Assembly (NCBI GenBank): GCA_963965975.1
Contig: OZ014423.1
Coordinates: 1,116,001 to 1,180,000 of the forward strand
Direction: 5' to 3'
Length of the DNA: 64,000 bases
DNA from: Xestospongia bergquistia
Lineage: Eukaryota; Porifera; Demospongiae; Haplosclerida; Petrosiidae
Made by a program: the position numbers and the translations under genes
Part shown: positions 1 through 9,380 of the stretch, piece after piece
Position numbering within the stretch: the stretch's first letter is position 1
Layout: each line of letters opens with the position of its first letter
Notes under the pieces: model-generated
Told to the model about the DNA's origin: nothing
Database searches by the model: none
Seen by the model: the letters and a program-made list of their open reading frames with translations, nothing else

Positions 1-169
1 ATATATTAGTAATAAGAACAAAATGGTGTTTATTAAACTTCTCAGTATATCTCATCATTTATTATATACAATGAAAATGACCATAGATTGATTAAATTGA
101 CCAATTCATTTTACAGCATGCAGTCTTTAGGAGTTAATATCCTATAAATATCAATATATTGTCATATAC

Positions 170-577
170 CTTTAATAATTCCACCAATGTATATGTTTCA
201 TCCAACGTTCCACTTGTTGATACATACTTTTGCCATGCCCATGATATTGGACGATATAATAACTTCATTCCCCACTCTGCCCATCCCATTTCCTCTACTT
301 GATACTCTGAGACTCTTCGAAGTTCCCCAGATTTTTCTAAAGAACTTATTACAACTGATAGACACTTTGGTAGCAATCCTCTCCAAGTAAACCTCTCTAA
401 TAGTTCCCTCTCAGTGAACACCCATTGACGAAGTTCTCGACAACTGGAATGGATGAGGGATTTCCAGAAAATAATCTTGTCATTGGAAAGAGAAATTTGA
501 GAATTAGGAGGAAAAGGTGCCATTAGAAAATACATTCTTTCCTCGTCTGTCCATTCAGGAGGATACGTAAATGGCAT
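170..577 (-). CDS. CHMP7: CHMP7-like ESCRT-III protein, 5' exon (gene continues left of window)
   Basis: This exon encodes the first 136 residues of a charged multivesicular body protein 7 homologue. CHMP7 joins ESCRT-II-like and ESCRT-III-like halves and seeds ESCRT-III at the reforming nuclear envelope. The frame starts at the ATG complementary to 575-577. It keeps the family's opening (PPEWTDEERMYFL, corresponding to PPEW..DEERMSFL in vertebrates) and the winged-helix segment with ELRRVSEYQ and a WAEWGMKLL stretch. It ends in VELLK at a splice donor (AAG|GTATAT), the place where the vertebrate proteins also read VELLK. Reading on past the donor adds only a short tail. No downstream exon lies in bases 1-169, so the C-terminal ESCRT-III half is outside the window. 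An (ATT)n run lies just upstream of the ATG. The family assignment rests on remembered CHMP7 sequence; I am fairly sure of it. Confidence 0.82.
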
Positions 578-1045
578 TATTATTATTATTATTATTATTA
601 TTCAGAGTGACCTCGCCTCTTAGTGTTACGTGCAGGAAAGGACCCCTCCTTCTTTTTGATAAACTGACATGTGCGGGAACTCCCGTATTTTTTATGGGTG
701 TAGCGCAGCTTCAAAATTGGAAGGGCAACAAAAACAGGAAAAAGAACTTATAGGTCCACTTGGCAATTGTAATAACAGTTTATAAGAACCATAGATAGTA
801 TAGACTACGTAACCATAGTCACGTAGTCTATACTGTAACTATGTAAGCACTATATCTAATATATGTAAACATTGGAGCATTCCAAGCACTCTAATTGGGC
901 GGTAAGCCTAGCCAGCTCCATCGTCCATCAGCTTATCAAAGTTGTCATAGTATTGTTTGTAGCCGTTTTGGAAGATAACTTTTTAGTACTACAGGTTTTT
1001 TGACCCAAATAAGTAAGCATAGAAGGAGGGCTTGCTTACTACGCG
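578..1045. promoter_or_regulatory. Divergent promoter region between CHMP7 and ASTE1-like gene 1
   Basis: These 468 bp separate two head-to-head genes, so they must hold both start regions. An (ATT)n microsatellite borders the CHMP7 start. I see no clear TATA box. A perfect 14-bp inverted repeat (AGTATAGACTACGT) with a 10-nt loop lies at 797-834. Gene 2 of the array keeps only about 80 bp of equivalent upstream DNA. Confidence 0.55.
797..834. repeat. 14-bp perfect inverted repeat with 10-nt loop
   Basis: The left arm AGTATAGACTACGT (797-810) is the exact reverse complement of the right arm (821-834). The hairpin lies midway between CHMP7 and the first ASTE1-like gene. It could be a factor site, a cruciform or the remnant of a small foldback element. 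Confidence 0.7.
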
Positions 1046-2749
1046 ATGGGGATACAGAAATTAACTCAATATATAACTACTAATTTTAGGGACTGGGAAG
1101 ATAAATCACTAGCTGGATGTCCCTTGGTGTTGGATGGCAATAGTTTGCCATATTACTTGAGTAAGAGAGTCGAGCTAGAATGGAAATATGGCGGCCAATA
1201 TCCTGCTCTGAGGAGAGTCATGGAGAGTTTCTTTGAAACTCTGTTAGCAAAGAATATAAAACCAATTCATATTGTTTTTGACGGTATTAATCCTGAAGAA
1301 AAGTTGGAAATGGTCTTAAATAGAAGACAGGGCTTTCTAGATACTATAAAGAAATGCCTCAATGGTGAAGTTGTCCCTCCACTGGTAGAGAAGAATATTC
1401 TTCCTCCATTGGTCAAAGAAGTGTTTCGTAAGGTTGTACAAGATTACAAACATCAAGGAGTTGTTAAGATCTACTCAGCTGATGGAGAAGCTGATGGTAT
1501 TGCTGTCACACTTTCCAACACATTCAATTGTCCATTAATAGGAGAAGATTCTGACTTTTTTATTGCCCCACTACAAGCCGGTTATGTGCCTCTCTCAAAC
1601 ATTGAGTGGACTAGACCAGGTGCTCTTGTAACAGCTAAAATTTATCATAGGGAGGCATTTGCTGCCAGTCTTTGTATTTCTCCTGATCTTATTCTAGCTA
1701 TTCCAGCAATAGCTGGTAATGATATCATCACAAATCTTGTTGAAGAAACTTCTCTCAAGTATCAAGTTCGTGACAATCCTCGATATCGTGGTAAAGATAC
1801 AGAGGGAACAATCAACTTTATTAGATCTTGTAGTACATTAGAAAGGTTAGAGAGTTCTTTGCAAAAGCTAACAAATGGACAAAATGTCTTAGCTAAATTT
1901 CGTGCAAATTTCCAGAAAGCACAAGAAATATATGAAAACACTCAGCAATTCAATGAAGAAAAGTTCAAAGTGTCTAGCTCCATACGAAGAAAAGACAGAA
2001 ATGAACTTCCACAGTGGTTGATTGAGCAGTATAGAGACTTTAATTTCTCTTACCAAATGCTTGATGTCTATGTCACATCTCAATACCTGTTTCGTGTAAT
2101 TCCTGATGATTTTAGCCAGCCAAGTGCTAGGTTATTTAGTAGACCCATCAGGCAAGAAATATATGGGTTCATTAAACCAGAAGGAGGAAATGTTGAAGAA
2201 GTTATTCGTATTAGAGACAAACTGGCTAAAGTAGACGTCATAGCAATTGTATCTGAAATGAACATACACACAATGAATGACATGTCACAAGATGAGCGAA
2301 TAAGAAAGTTATTTCAAGTTTTACTCTGTGATCCAAGTACTCTCCTTGTCATACACCAGGAATGGCATATAGCTATTGCTTCAGTTTGTTTTTGGGCAAA
2401 AAAAGTTCCTGTATGTAAAGACCACTTACGATTAAAGTCACTTGTTTTATGCTTTACTCAATGCTACACACAAGATGTACGCAGATCTGAATTTGACCCT
2501 GAATTTAACATCAAAACTCTTCATCTCTACACACAATGGCAATGTGTGTATCATGATGCTGTTTTACTTAATCAAGTGCTTGCACTTCCTCTACCTAATC
2601 TCTCACCAGCTCTCTTGTTTGATGGGAAACGTGTGACGTACTACTCTCAACTAAAGGAGAGAGAGTTTGAGTTGTTGTTAACAAAAGCTTCTCCTGAAAG
2701 TAAAGCTCTTTATAAGAAAATCATTCGTATTGTTAACAATAATATTTAA
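1046..2749 (+). CDS. ASTE1: Asteroid/ASTE1-like XPG-family nuclease, copy 1 (mosaic)
   Basis: This is a 567-aa single-exon gene. ASTE1 belongs to the FEN1/XPG superfamily of structure-specific nucleases; the human protein acts in the shieldin-linked pathway of DNA-break repair. The N-terminal block starts MGIQKL with Asp30 in VLDGN and Asp79 in VFDG. The internal block has Glu148 and Asp150 (DGEADGIAV) plus Asp168 and Asp170 (EDSDFF), the spacing of the FEN1 metal ligands. A later AGNDII segment fits the next acidic site. The C-terminal part carries SRPIRQEIYGF, a hallmark also seen in human ASTE1 (QPIRQIIYG). The start is fixed because this fold needs Gly2 near the N-terminus. Up to about base 2230 the gene resembles copy 2; from there through the 3' flank it is almost identical to copy 3. 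A polyadenylation signal AATAAA follows near 2797. Catalysis is likely but untested. Confidence 0.85.
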   Translation: MGIQKLTQYITTNFRDWEDKSLAGCPLVLDGNSLPYYLSKRVELEWKYGGQYPALRRVMESFFETLLAKNIKPIHIVFDGINPEEKLEMVLNRRQGFLDTIKKCLNGEVVPPLVEKNILPPLVKEVFRKVVQDYKHQGVVKIYSADGEADGIAVTLSNTFNCPLIGEDSDFFIAPLQAGYVPLSNIEWTRPGALVTAKIYHREAFAASLCISPDLILAIPAIAGNDIITNLVEETSLKYQVRDNPRYRGKDTEGTINFIRSCSTLERLESSLQKLTNGQNVLAKFRANFQKAQEIYENTQQFNEEKFKVSSSIRRKDRNELPQWLIEQYRDFNFSYQMLDVYVTSQYLFRVIPDDFSQPSARLFSRPIRQEIYGFIKPEGGNVEEVIRIRDKLAKVDVIAIVSEMNIHTMNDMSQDERIRKLFQVLLCDPSTLLVIHQEWHIAIASVCFWAKKVPVCKDHLRLKSLVLCFTQCYTQDVRRSEFDPEFNIKTLHLYTQWQCVYHDAVLLNQVLALPLPNLSPALLFDGKRVTYYSQLKEREFELLLTKASPESKALYKKIIRIVNNNI

Positions 2750-2983
2750 TAGAAGGATATTGTAGTTAAATCAGTTATTATTATTATAGAGAAGTAATAA
2801 AATTTAACTATAATTTTGTATACCTGAAGTTTTATTTTGTTGTTGTAATTATTTGGAATTTATGTTTTTGATCTTGCTGTTGTTCTGTTGAAGAAAGAAC
2901 ACATTGTTGAATTATATGAAGTTTTAATAAGAACATTAATATAATAATGGAGTATATTTATATCTACACTTATATATTAAATT

Positions 2984-3096
2984 TTACCTTAATAAAGTGT
3001 CTAGTGCAGACTGTTTGTGTCCTGTAGCATCACTTGATATACTAGTCTACAACAAACATTATAATATTAGAATACATTAATGTAGAGTTACCTTTC
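2984..3096 (-). pseudogene. Relic of the last CFAP99 exon plus adjoining intron
   Basis: This stretch downstream of ASTE1-like copy 1 matches 9381-9500 downstream of copy 3, where it is the real terminal exon of CFAP99. The exon-equivalent part is 2984-3046, 63 nt against 72 in the functional exon. Similarity continues through the intron to the next donor (gagttacctttc) and then stops. No further CFAP99 exons follow here, so it cannot be functional. It marks the 3' limit of the segment that moved with the mosaic ASTE1 gene. Confidence 0.8.
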
Positions 3097-4048
3097 TTTC
3101 ACTGCTAAAAGTGATATGTCAATTTAACATGAAAAAATTGTCAGGTGAGTTTCATGCATGAGCATGAAATCCACTAATTTCTATATAATAATTATAAGAC
3201 AAGTAAACAGGTACCATATGTGCAAGTATATATCATACATATTACTTATATGTAGGCAGTTCTTTTATAGGAAACATAATTCATATACTCTATATTAATA
3301 AGGGATTCCACACAGATAACAGAATTTTCCTTTGATTTATAAAAACTAATTGGGAGTGTACAGAATTACTATGGAATTATTTGAATTGACAGTTCATGTA
3401 GTTTAACAAATAACTTCTAAGAAAGGCATGCATGTTATGTGGAGGGTTGTCTAATGCAACTCCAATGACCATGCATTATTAAGTATATCAATCTATTTTT
3501 TTACAGTGTTATCTTGATAGTTTGGTGTTCAACTTGTTTAAAGTACATATTTAAGTACATTCTTATTTAATTTAGTATACTAACTATAATTGACTACCTC
3601 AATCACACTAAAATAAAACTAAAATTTAAATTTGATTTGATAATTTTACTTGGTGACCATATTGTTTATTGCTTTTGTCCATATAACTTAACAACATATC
3701 AAGACCTGCATTCTTATAAGGAAATTTTAATTTGTAGCTGTCACTAGCTGTAACTACATGTAATTATAACTACATGCATTACCATCATATAAGAAATGGA
3801 ATATTTTATTGTTTAAATATGGCTCATATCCTGGCAAAATCAAAGGTGCTGAGTTAAAAGTGTACTTTGATTTCAGTTGTATTTGAAGTTGCTGTATATG
3901 AACTAGTTTTCATTTGGCAAATAAATAGTCTTACAAAACACACAAATCATTTGCAAAGTTACTTAAACTGGACAAATTTGACAATAACTTATGCAGACCC
4001 TGAGTAATCCATTAAAAATAACTTAAACTACATTCTAAAAACTTATTT
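3097..4048. other. Intergenic spacer, nothing recognised
   Basis: This is AT-rich DNA between the CFAP99 exon relic and the first inverted-repeat element. I find no long reading frame, RNA gene or family match on either strand. Confidence 0.5.
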
Positions 4049-4213
4049 GGTTATACAGGTTGCAATTGCAAACTTATTTTTGTTGAAAAAGTAATCATAA
4101 TACTGTTTTTATTACTAATGTACTATGTAACTACATAACCATCAATTTCATAATATATTAGTAATCAAAGTAGTGTTATGTTTACTTTATGGATATATGC
4201 AACCTGTATAACT
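4049..4213. mobile_element. Short inverted-repeat element (MITE-like), member 1
   Basis: An element of about 165 bp is bounded by GGTTATACAGGTTGCA on the left and its near-perfect reverse complement on the right (15 of 16 match). The interior is AT-rich and non-coding. A second element with the same ends lies at 4831-5010. This fits a small non-autonomous DNA transposon family. No clear target-site duplication was seen. Confidence 0.6.
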
Positions 4214-4419
4214 ATGTATTAGTTAAATCAATAAATTAATTTTTACATGTATAAGAGTAAAACAACTCTAATTCTAACTTCTGCTCCAACTAAACAACAC
4301 ATTCCCATAGTACAGAAAATAGCAATGAAAAACTTTTATAACAGCAGGTAGTCAAGAGTGGTATATATGTGTTAGTCACCATAGTAACCATTACCTTAGA
4401 ATCCCAATATCTATTTCAG

Positions 4420-4476
4420 CTACTGGAAGTGTTTGTTCATGTCTACTTGTTCAGAGAGAACCTGGTCATTGAGCTC
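4420..4476 (-). other. Possible orphan terminal exon
   Basis: On the minus strand a good acceptor (pyrimidine-rich tract then TATAG) is followed by 18 codons (ELNDQVLSEQVDMNKHFQ) and a TAG stop. The composition looks like coding sequence. I can find no upstream exon that belongs to it and no family match, so it may be a relic or chance. Confidence 0.25.
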
Positions 4477-4830
4477 CTATACAAACAAATAGCATAAATT
4501 ACTTTTAAAAGCTGCTAGATATAAGACCTCAGTGTTAGTGTACTACATACATCCAGTGTCTGCTAATGAACTACAATCAAATAATCATATTGGGTTATTT
4601 TAACCCATCACTGTAAAAATTAATTTGGTTGATTTAATCATTCTTGTTGTACATAACAAGATACTGAGAAGTAAAGTAAAAACCACTTTGTTTTAATTAC
4701 TAATATACTACAATAGGGAAAGCAACAGATGTCCTACTCTTCCTTGCTACTATAGTGCAAACACAAGAAGGAAATTGACTATATTATATAGAGAAATTAA
4801 GGTGGATATATATATTGTCAATGTCTATTT

Positions 4831-5010
4831 GGTTATACAAGTTGTATGATGTAAACTGAAAATAAACAAATTTATAATATAGTTTTGATTACTATTGCCC
4901 TATGAAACTGATTGTTTATCAAATGAAATTGTTTTTACTTCTTTAAAAAGTTCATTATATTAGTTCTAACAGTTTGTAATCAGTTTGCATATCATACAAC
5001 CTGTATAACC
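4831..5010. mobile_element. Short inverted-repeat element (MITE-like), member 2
   Basis: This element has 20-bp terminal inverted repeats, with GGTTATACAAGTTGTATGAT at the left and its complement at the right (19 of 20). It shares its ends (GGTTATACA.GTTG) with the element at 4049-4213. The interior is non-coding. It lies close to the left edge of the decayed CHMP7 exon. Confidence 0.65.
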
Positions 5011-5094
5011 ATATATTGGTTAAATCAATTTAGTTTTACAGTGTGCAGTCTTTAGGAGTTAATATACTATAAATATCAATATATTGTCATATAC

Positions 5095-5498
5095 CTTTAA
5101 TAATTCCACCAATGTATATGTTTCATCCAATGTTCCACTTGTTGATATATACTTTTGCCATGCCCATGATATTGGATGATATAATAACTTCATTCCCCAC
5201 TCTGCCCATCCCATTTTCTCTACTCAATACTCTGAGACTCTTCAGAGTTCCCTAGATTTTTCTAAAGAACTTATTACAATTGATAGACACTTTGGTATAA
5301 AAGTAAACCTCTCTAATATATAGTTCTCACTTAGTGAATATCCATTGACAAAATATAGTCTTCGACGGCTGGAATGGATAAGGGATTTTCAGAAAATGAC
5401 CTTGTCATTGGAGAGAGAAATTTGAAAATTAGGAGGAAAAGGTGCCATTAAAAATACAATTTTCTCATCTGTCCATTCAGAAGGATACTTAATATCAT
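5095..5498 (-). pseudogene. Decayed copy of the CHMP7 5' exon
   Basis: This stretch matches the intact CHMP7 exon at 170-577 base for base over long runs, including the donor and some intron sequence as far as about 5041. It is broken: a base is missing right after the initiator ATG, shifting the frame, and several small indels and stops follow. No other CHMP7 exon lies to its left within the spacer. It is therefore a by-product of the duplication that made the ASTE1-like array. Its presence shows that the duplicated unit ran across the divergent CHMP7/ASTE1 promoter. Confidence 0.85.
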
Positions 5499-5578
5499 TA
5501 TTACTATTCAGAGTGTCCACCCCTTTTAAATTTAGTGTTACGGGCGATTACCGGCGATACTTTGTAGAGCAGTACGCG

Positions 5579-7276
5579 ATGGGGATACAGAAATTAACTC
5601 AATATATAACTACTAATTTTAGGGACTGGGAAGACAAATCACTAGCTGGATGTCCCTTGGTGTTGGATGGCAATAGTTTGCCATATTACTTGAGTAAGAG
5701 AGCCGAGCTAGAATGGAAATATGGCGGCCAATATCCTGCTCTGAGGAGAGTCATGGAGAGTTTCTTTGAAACTCTGTTAGCAAAGAATATAAAACCAATT
5801 CATGTTGTATTTGACGGTATTGATCCTGAAGAAAAGTTGGAAACAGTATTAAATAGAAGACAGGGCTTTCTAGATACTATAAAGAAATGCCTCAATGGTG
5901 AAGTTGTCCCTCCACATGTAGAGAAGAATATTCTTCCTCCATTGGTCACAGAAGTGTTTCGTAAGGTTGTACAAGATTACAAATGTCAAGAAGTTGTTAA
6001 GATCTACGCAGCTGATGGAGAAGCTGATGGTATTGCTGTCACACTTTCCAACACATTCAATTGTCCATTAATAGGAGAAGATTCTGACTTCTTTATTGCT
6101 CCATTAAAAGCTGGTTATGTGCCTCTCTCAAACCTTGAGTGGACTAGACCAGGTGCTCGTGTAACAGCTAAAATTTATCATAGGGAGGCATTTGCTGCCA
6201 GTCTTTGTATTTCTCCTGATCTTATTCTAGCTATTCCAGCAATAGCTGGTAATGATATCATCACAAATCTTGTTGAAGAGACTTCTCTCAAGTATCAAGT
6301 TCGTGACAATCCTCGATATCGTGGTAAAGATACAGAGGGAACAATCAATTTTATTAGATCTTGTAATACACTGGAAAGGCTAAAGAGTTCTTTGCAAAGG
6401 GTAACAGATGGACAAAATGTCTTGGCTAAGTTTCGTGCAAATTTCCAGAAAGCACAAGAAATATATGAAAACATTCAGCCTTTCAATGAAGAGAAGTTCA
6501 AAGTGTCTAGCTCCATACGAAGAATGGATGGTCGTAAACTTCCACAGTGGTTGATTGAGCAGTATAGAGACTTTAATTTCTCTTACCGATTGCTTGAAGT
6601 TTATGTCAAAGCTCAATACCTGTTTCGTGTAATTCCTGATGACTTTAGCCAGCCAAGTGCTAAATCATTTAGTAGACCCATCAGGCAAGAAATATATGGG
6701 TTCATTAAACCAGAAGGAGGAAATGTTGCAGAAGTTATACGTGTTAGGGACCACCTGGCAAAAGTAGATGTCACACCTATTATCTCTGGAATGAATATGC
6801 ACACAATTAATCGTGTGTCACGAGATGAGAGGGTGATAAAGCTGTGTCAAGTTCTGCTGTGTGATCCAAGCACTTTCTCTGTCATTAATCAAGAATGGCA
6901 CATAGCTATTGCTTCAGTTTGTTTTTGGGCCAAAACAGCTCATATAATGAAAAATGATTTGCGACTGAAGTCACTTGTTTTATGCTTTTCTCAGTGCTAC
7001 ACACAAGATATGGCCACATTCAAGCCTGCTTTTAACATTGGTACACTTCATCTCTACACACAATGGCAATGTGTGTATCATGATGCTATTTTACTTAATC
7101 AAGTCCTTGCACTTCCTCTACCTTACCTCTCACCAGCTGTCTTGTTTGATGGGAAACGTGTGACATCCTACTCTCAGCTTAGGGAGAGGGATTTTGACTT
7201 GTTGCTTACAAGAGGTACAAGAGAAAGCCAAGAGCTATACAAGAAAATCATTAGCATTGTCAATGCTAATATGTAA
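5579..7276 (+). CDS. ASTE1: Asteroid/ASTE1-like XPG-family nuclease, copy 2
   Basis: This 565-aa intronless gene is closely similar to copy 1 over its first two thirds. I chose the ATG at 5579 (MGIQKL), although the frame is open back to 5513, because the XPG fold begins MGI and the 22 extra residues (MSTPFKFSVTGDY...) are not shared with the other copies. The acidic residues of the N and I regions are conserved: VLDGN, VFDG, DGEADGIAV and EDSDFF. SRPIRQEIYGF is present in the C-terminal half. The C-terminal third differs clearly from copies 1 and 3, so this copy appears to keep the older form. Only about 80 bp separates it from the decayed CHMP7 exon, so most of the promoter seen before copy 1 is missing. 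It may be weakly expressed. Confidence 0.83.
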   Translation: MGIQKLTQYITTNFRDWEDKSLAGCPLVLDGNSLPYYLSKRAELEWKYGGQYPALRRVMESFFETLLAKNIKPIHVVFDGIDPEEKLETVLNRRQGFLDTIKKCLNGEVVPPHVEKNILPPLVTEVFRKVVQDYKCQEVVKIYAADGEADGIAVTLSNTFNCPLIGEDSDFFIAPLKAGYVPLSNLEWTRPGARVTAKIYHREAFAASLCISPDLILAIPAIAGNDIITNLVEETSLKYQVRDNPRYRGKDTEGTINFIRSCNTLERLKSSLQRVTDGQNVLAKFRANFQKAQEIYENIQPFNEEKFKVSSSIRRMDGRKLPQWLIEQYRDFNFSYRLLEVYVKAQYLFRVIPDDFSQPSAKSFSRPIRQEIYGFIKPEGGNVAEVIRVRDHLAKVDVTPIISGMNMHTINRVSRDERVIKLCQVLLCDPSTFSVINQEWHIAIASVCFWAKTAHIMKNDLRLKSLVLCFSQCYTQDMATFKPAFNIGTLHLYTQWQCVYHDAILLNQVLALPLPYLSPAVLFDGKRVTSYSQLRERDFDLLLTRGTRESQELYKKIISIVNANM

Positions 7277-7424
7277 GACTAACATCTTTAAAAAATGGGA
7301 TTTAGTTAAATGACTTTATTATTAGATACAGAAGTAGTTTGTTTTTCTAATAGATGTTTTCATTCCAAGTTAAATAAAATTGCGGCGTTGTAGCTCTTCC
7401 CCAATTTTAAGGGGAATGCCCCGC

Positions 7425-7451
7425 ATGAGCAGCGTGCTATGGGAATACTAG
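7425..7451 (+). promoter_or_regulatory. Overlapping upstream ORF at the start of ASTE1-like copy 3
   Basis: An ATG at 7425 opens an 8-codon out-of-frame reading frame (MSSVLWEY, then TAG). It runs across the main ATG at 7439. If the mRNA leader includes it, it would reduce initiation at the main start. Leader extent is unknown. Confidence 0.4.
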
Positions 7452-9139
7452 GATTAACTCAATTCGTCGAAGACAATTTTAGGGACTGGGAGGATATCTC
7501 ACTAGGTGGACAGCCTTTGGTGCTAGATGGCAATGGTCTACGCTATTACTTAAGCGAGAAAACTGAACTGGAGTGGGGATATGGTGGCCAATATCCAGCT
7601 CTGAAAAAAGTCATGGAGAGATTCATTGACTCTCTCCTGGCAGTGAACATACAACCACTTCATATTGTTTATGATGGCATTGGCCATAAGGAAGAAAAAA
7701 TGGAAACATTACTAAGAAGAAGACAGGGTGATCTACATACCATAAAAACGTGTCTCAACAATCACTCGTATCAGAAACAAAGAATTCTTCCTCCATTGGT
7801 CTCAGAGGTATTTCGTGAGGTCATGCAGCATTACAAGCATCGAGGAGTTAAGATCTACTCAGCTGATGGAGAAGCTGATGCCATTGCTGTTACACTTTCT
7901 AACACATTCAATTGTCCATTAGTGAGCAAAGACTCAGATTTTTTTGTTGCTCAATTGCAAGCCGGTTATATACCTCTATCAATGCTTGAGTGGACTAGAC
8001 CAGGTGATCCTGTAACAGCTAAAATTTATCATAGGGAGAAATTTGCTGCCAGTCTTGGTATTTCTCCTGATCTTATTCTAGCTATTCCAGCAATAGCTGG
8101 TAATGATATCATTACAAGTCTTGTTGAAGAGACTTCTCTTAAGTATCAATTTTGTGACAATCCTCGATATCGTGGTAAAGATACAGAGGGAACAATCAAT
8201 TTTATTATATCTTGTAATATATTAGAAAACATAGAGAGCTCTTTACAAGAACAAGAAGATGGGCATCACATTTTAGAAAAATTTCGCAAAAACCTCCAAA
8301 AATCACAAGAAATATATGAAACTAGATGTACTGAAACATTTGATGAAGAGGAATTCAAAAAATCTAGCTCTATAAGAGGAAAGGATGGACGTGAACTTCC
8401 TGAATGGTTAATTAACCAATACAGAGAGTTTAATTTCTCAAATGAACACCTTGAAGTTCTAGTGCTTGCCATTCGTATGCTTCCAATAATTCCTGAGGAT
8501 TTCAGATGTTCAAGTGCCAATTTATTAAGCAGACCCATCAGGGAAGAAATATATAGCTTAATTAAACCAGAGGGAGGGAGTGTTACAGAATATGTTCGAA
8601 TTGGAGATCACTTAAAAAAGGAAGACGTCATAGCAATTGTATCTGAAATGAACATACACACAATGAATGACATGTCAAAAGATGAGCGAATAAGAAAGTT
8701 ATTTCAAGTTTTACTCTGTGATCCAAGTACTCTCTCTCTCATACATCAAGAATGGCATATAGCTATTGCTTCAGTTTGTTTTTGGGCAAAAAATGTTCCT
8801 GTACGCAAAGACAACTTACAATTAAAGTCACTTGTTTTATGCTTTACTCAATGCTACACACAAGATGTACGCAGATCTGAATTTGACCCTGAATTTAATA
8901 TCAAAACTCTTCATCTCTACACACAATGGCAATGTGTGTATCATGATGCTGTTTTACTTAATCAAGTGCTTGCACTTCCTCTACCTAATCTCTCACCAGC
9001 TCTCTTGTTTGATGGGAAACGTGTGACGTACTACTCTCAACTAAAGGAGAGAGAGTTTGAGTTGTTGTTAAAAAGAGCTTCTCCAGAAAGTAAAGCTCTT
9101 TATAAAAAAATCCTTCGTATTGTTAACAATAATATTTAA
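7439..9139 (+). CDS. ASTE1: Asteroid/ASTE1-like XPG-family nuclease, copy 3
   Basis: This 566-aa intronless gene starts only 162 bp after the stop of copy 2. The N-terminal two thirds are the most divergent of the three (MGILGLTQFVEDNF), but the metal-ligand pattern is kept: VLDGN, VYDG, DGEADAIAV and KDSDFF. The last 170 or so codons and the 3' flank are almost identical to copy 1, from base 8622 on. An AATAAA signal lies near 7373, between copy 2's stop and this start, and another near 9188 follows this gene. The short spacer holds a CG-rich patch just before the ATG, which may be a small promoter of its own. Three intact copies argue that the family is under selection here rather than decaying. 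Confidence 0.84.
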   Translation: MGILGLTQFVEDNFRDWEDISLGGQPLVLDGNGLRYYLSEKTELEWGYGGQYPALKKVMERFIDSLLAVNIQPLHIVYDGIGHKEEKMETLLRRRQGDLHTIKTCLNNHSYQKQRILPPLVSEVFREVMQHYKHRGVKIYSADGEADAIAVTLSNTFNCPLVSKDSDFFVAQLQAGYIPLSMLEWTRPGDPVTAKIYHREKFAASLGISPDLILAIPAIAGNDIITSLVEETSLKYQFCDNPRYRGKDTEGTINFIISCNILENIESSLQEQEDGHHILEKFRKNLQKSQEIYETRCTETFDEEEFKKSSSIRGKDGRELPEWLINQYREFNFSNEHLEVLVLAIRMLPIIPEDFRCSSANLLSRPIREEIYSLIKPEGGSVTEYVRIGDHLKKEDVIAIVSEMNIHTMNDMSKDERIRKLFQVLLCDPSTLSLIHQEWHIAIASVCFWAKNVPVRKDNLQLKSLVLCFTQCYTQDVRRSEFDPEFNIKTLHLYTQWQCVYHDAVLLNQVLALPLPNLSPALLFDGKRVTYYSQLKEREFELLLKRASPESKALYKKILRIVNNNI

Positions 9140-9380
9140 TAGAAGGATATTGTAGTTAAATCAGTTATTATTATTACAGAGAAGTAATAAAATTTAGTTT
9201 TATAATTTTGTATACCTGAAGTTTTATTTAATGTTGTTGTTGTAATTGTTTATAGTTTATGTTTTTGATCTTGCTGTTGTTCTGTTGAAGAAAGAACACA
9301 TTGTTGAATTATATGAAGCTTTAATAAGAACATTAATATAATAATAGAATATATTTATATCTACACTTATATATTAAATT

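Noticed and set aside
4375-4388. X-box-like GTCACCATAGTAAC in the ASTE1 spacer
   Set aside because: It meets the consensus but has no ciliary gene start beside it; a chance match is likely in AT-rich DNA.
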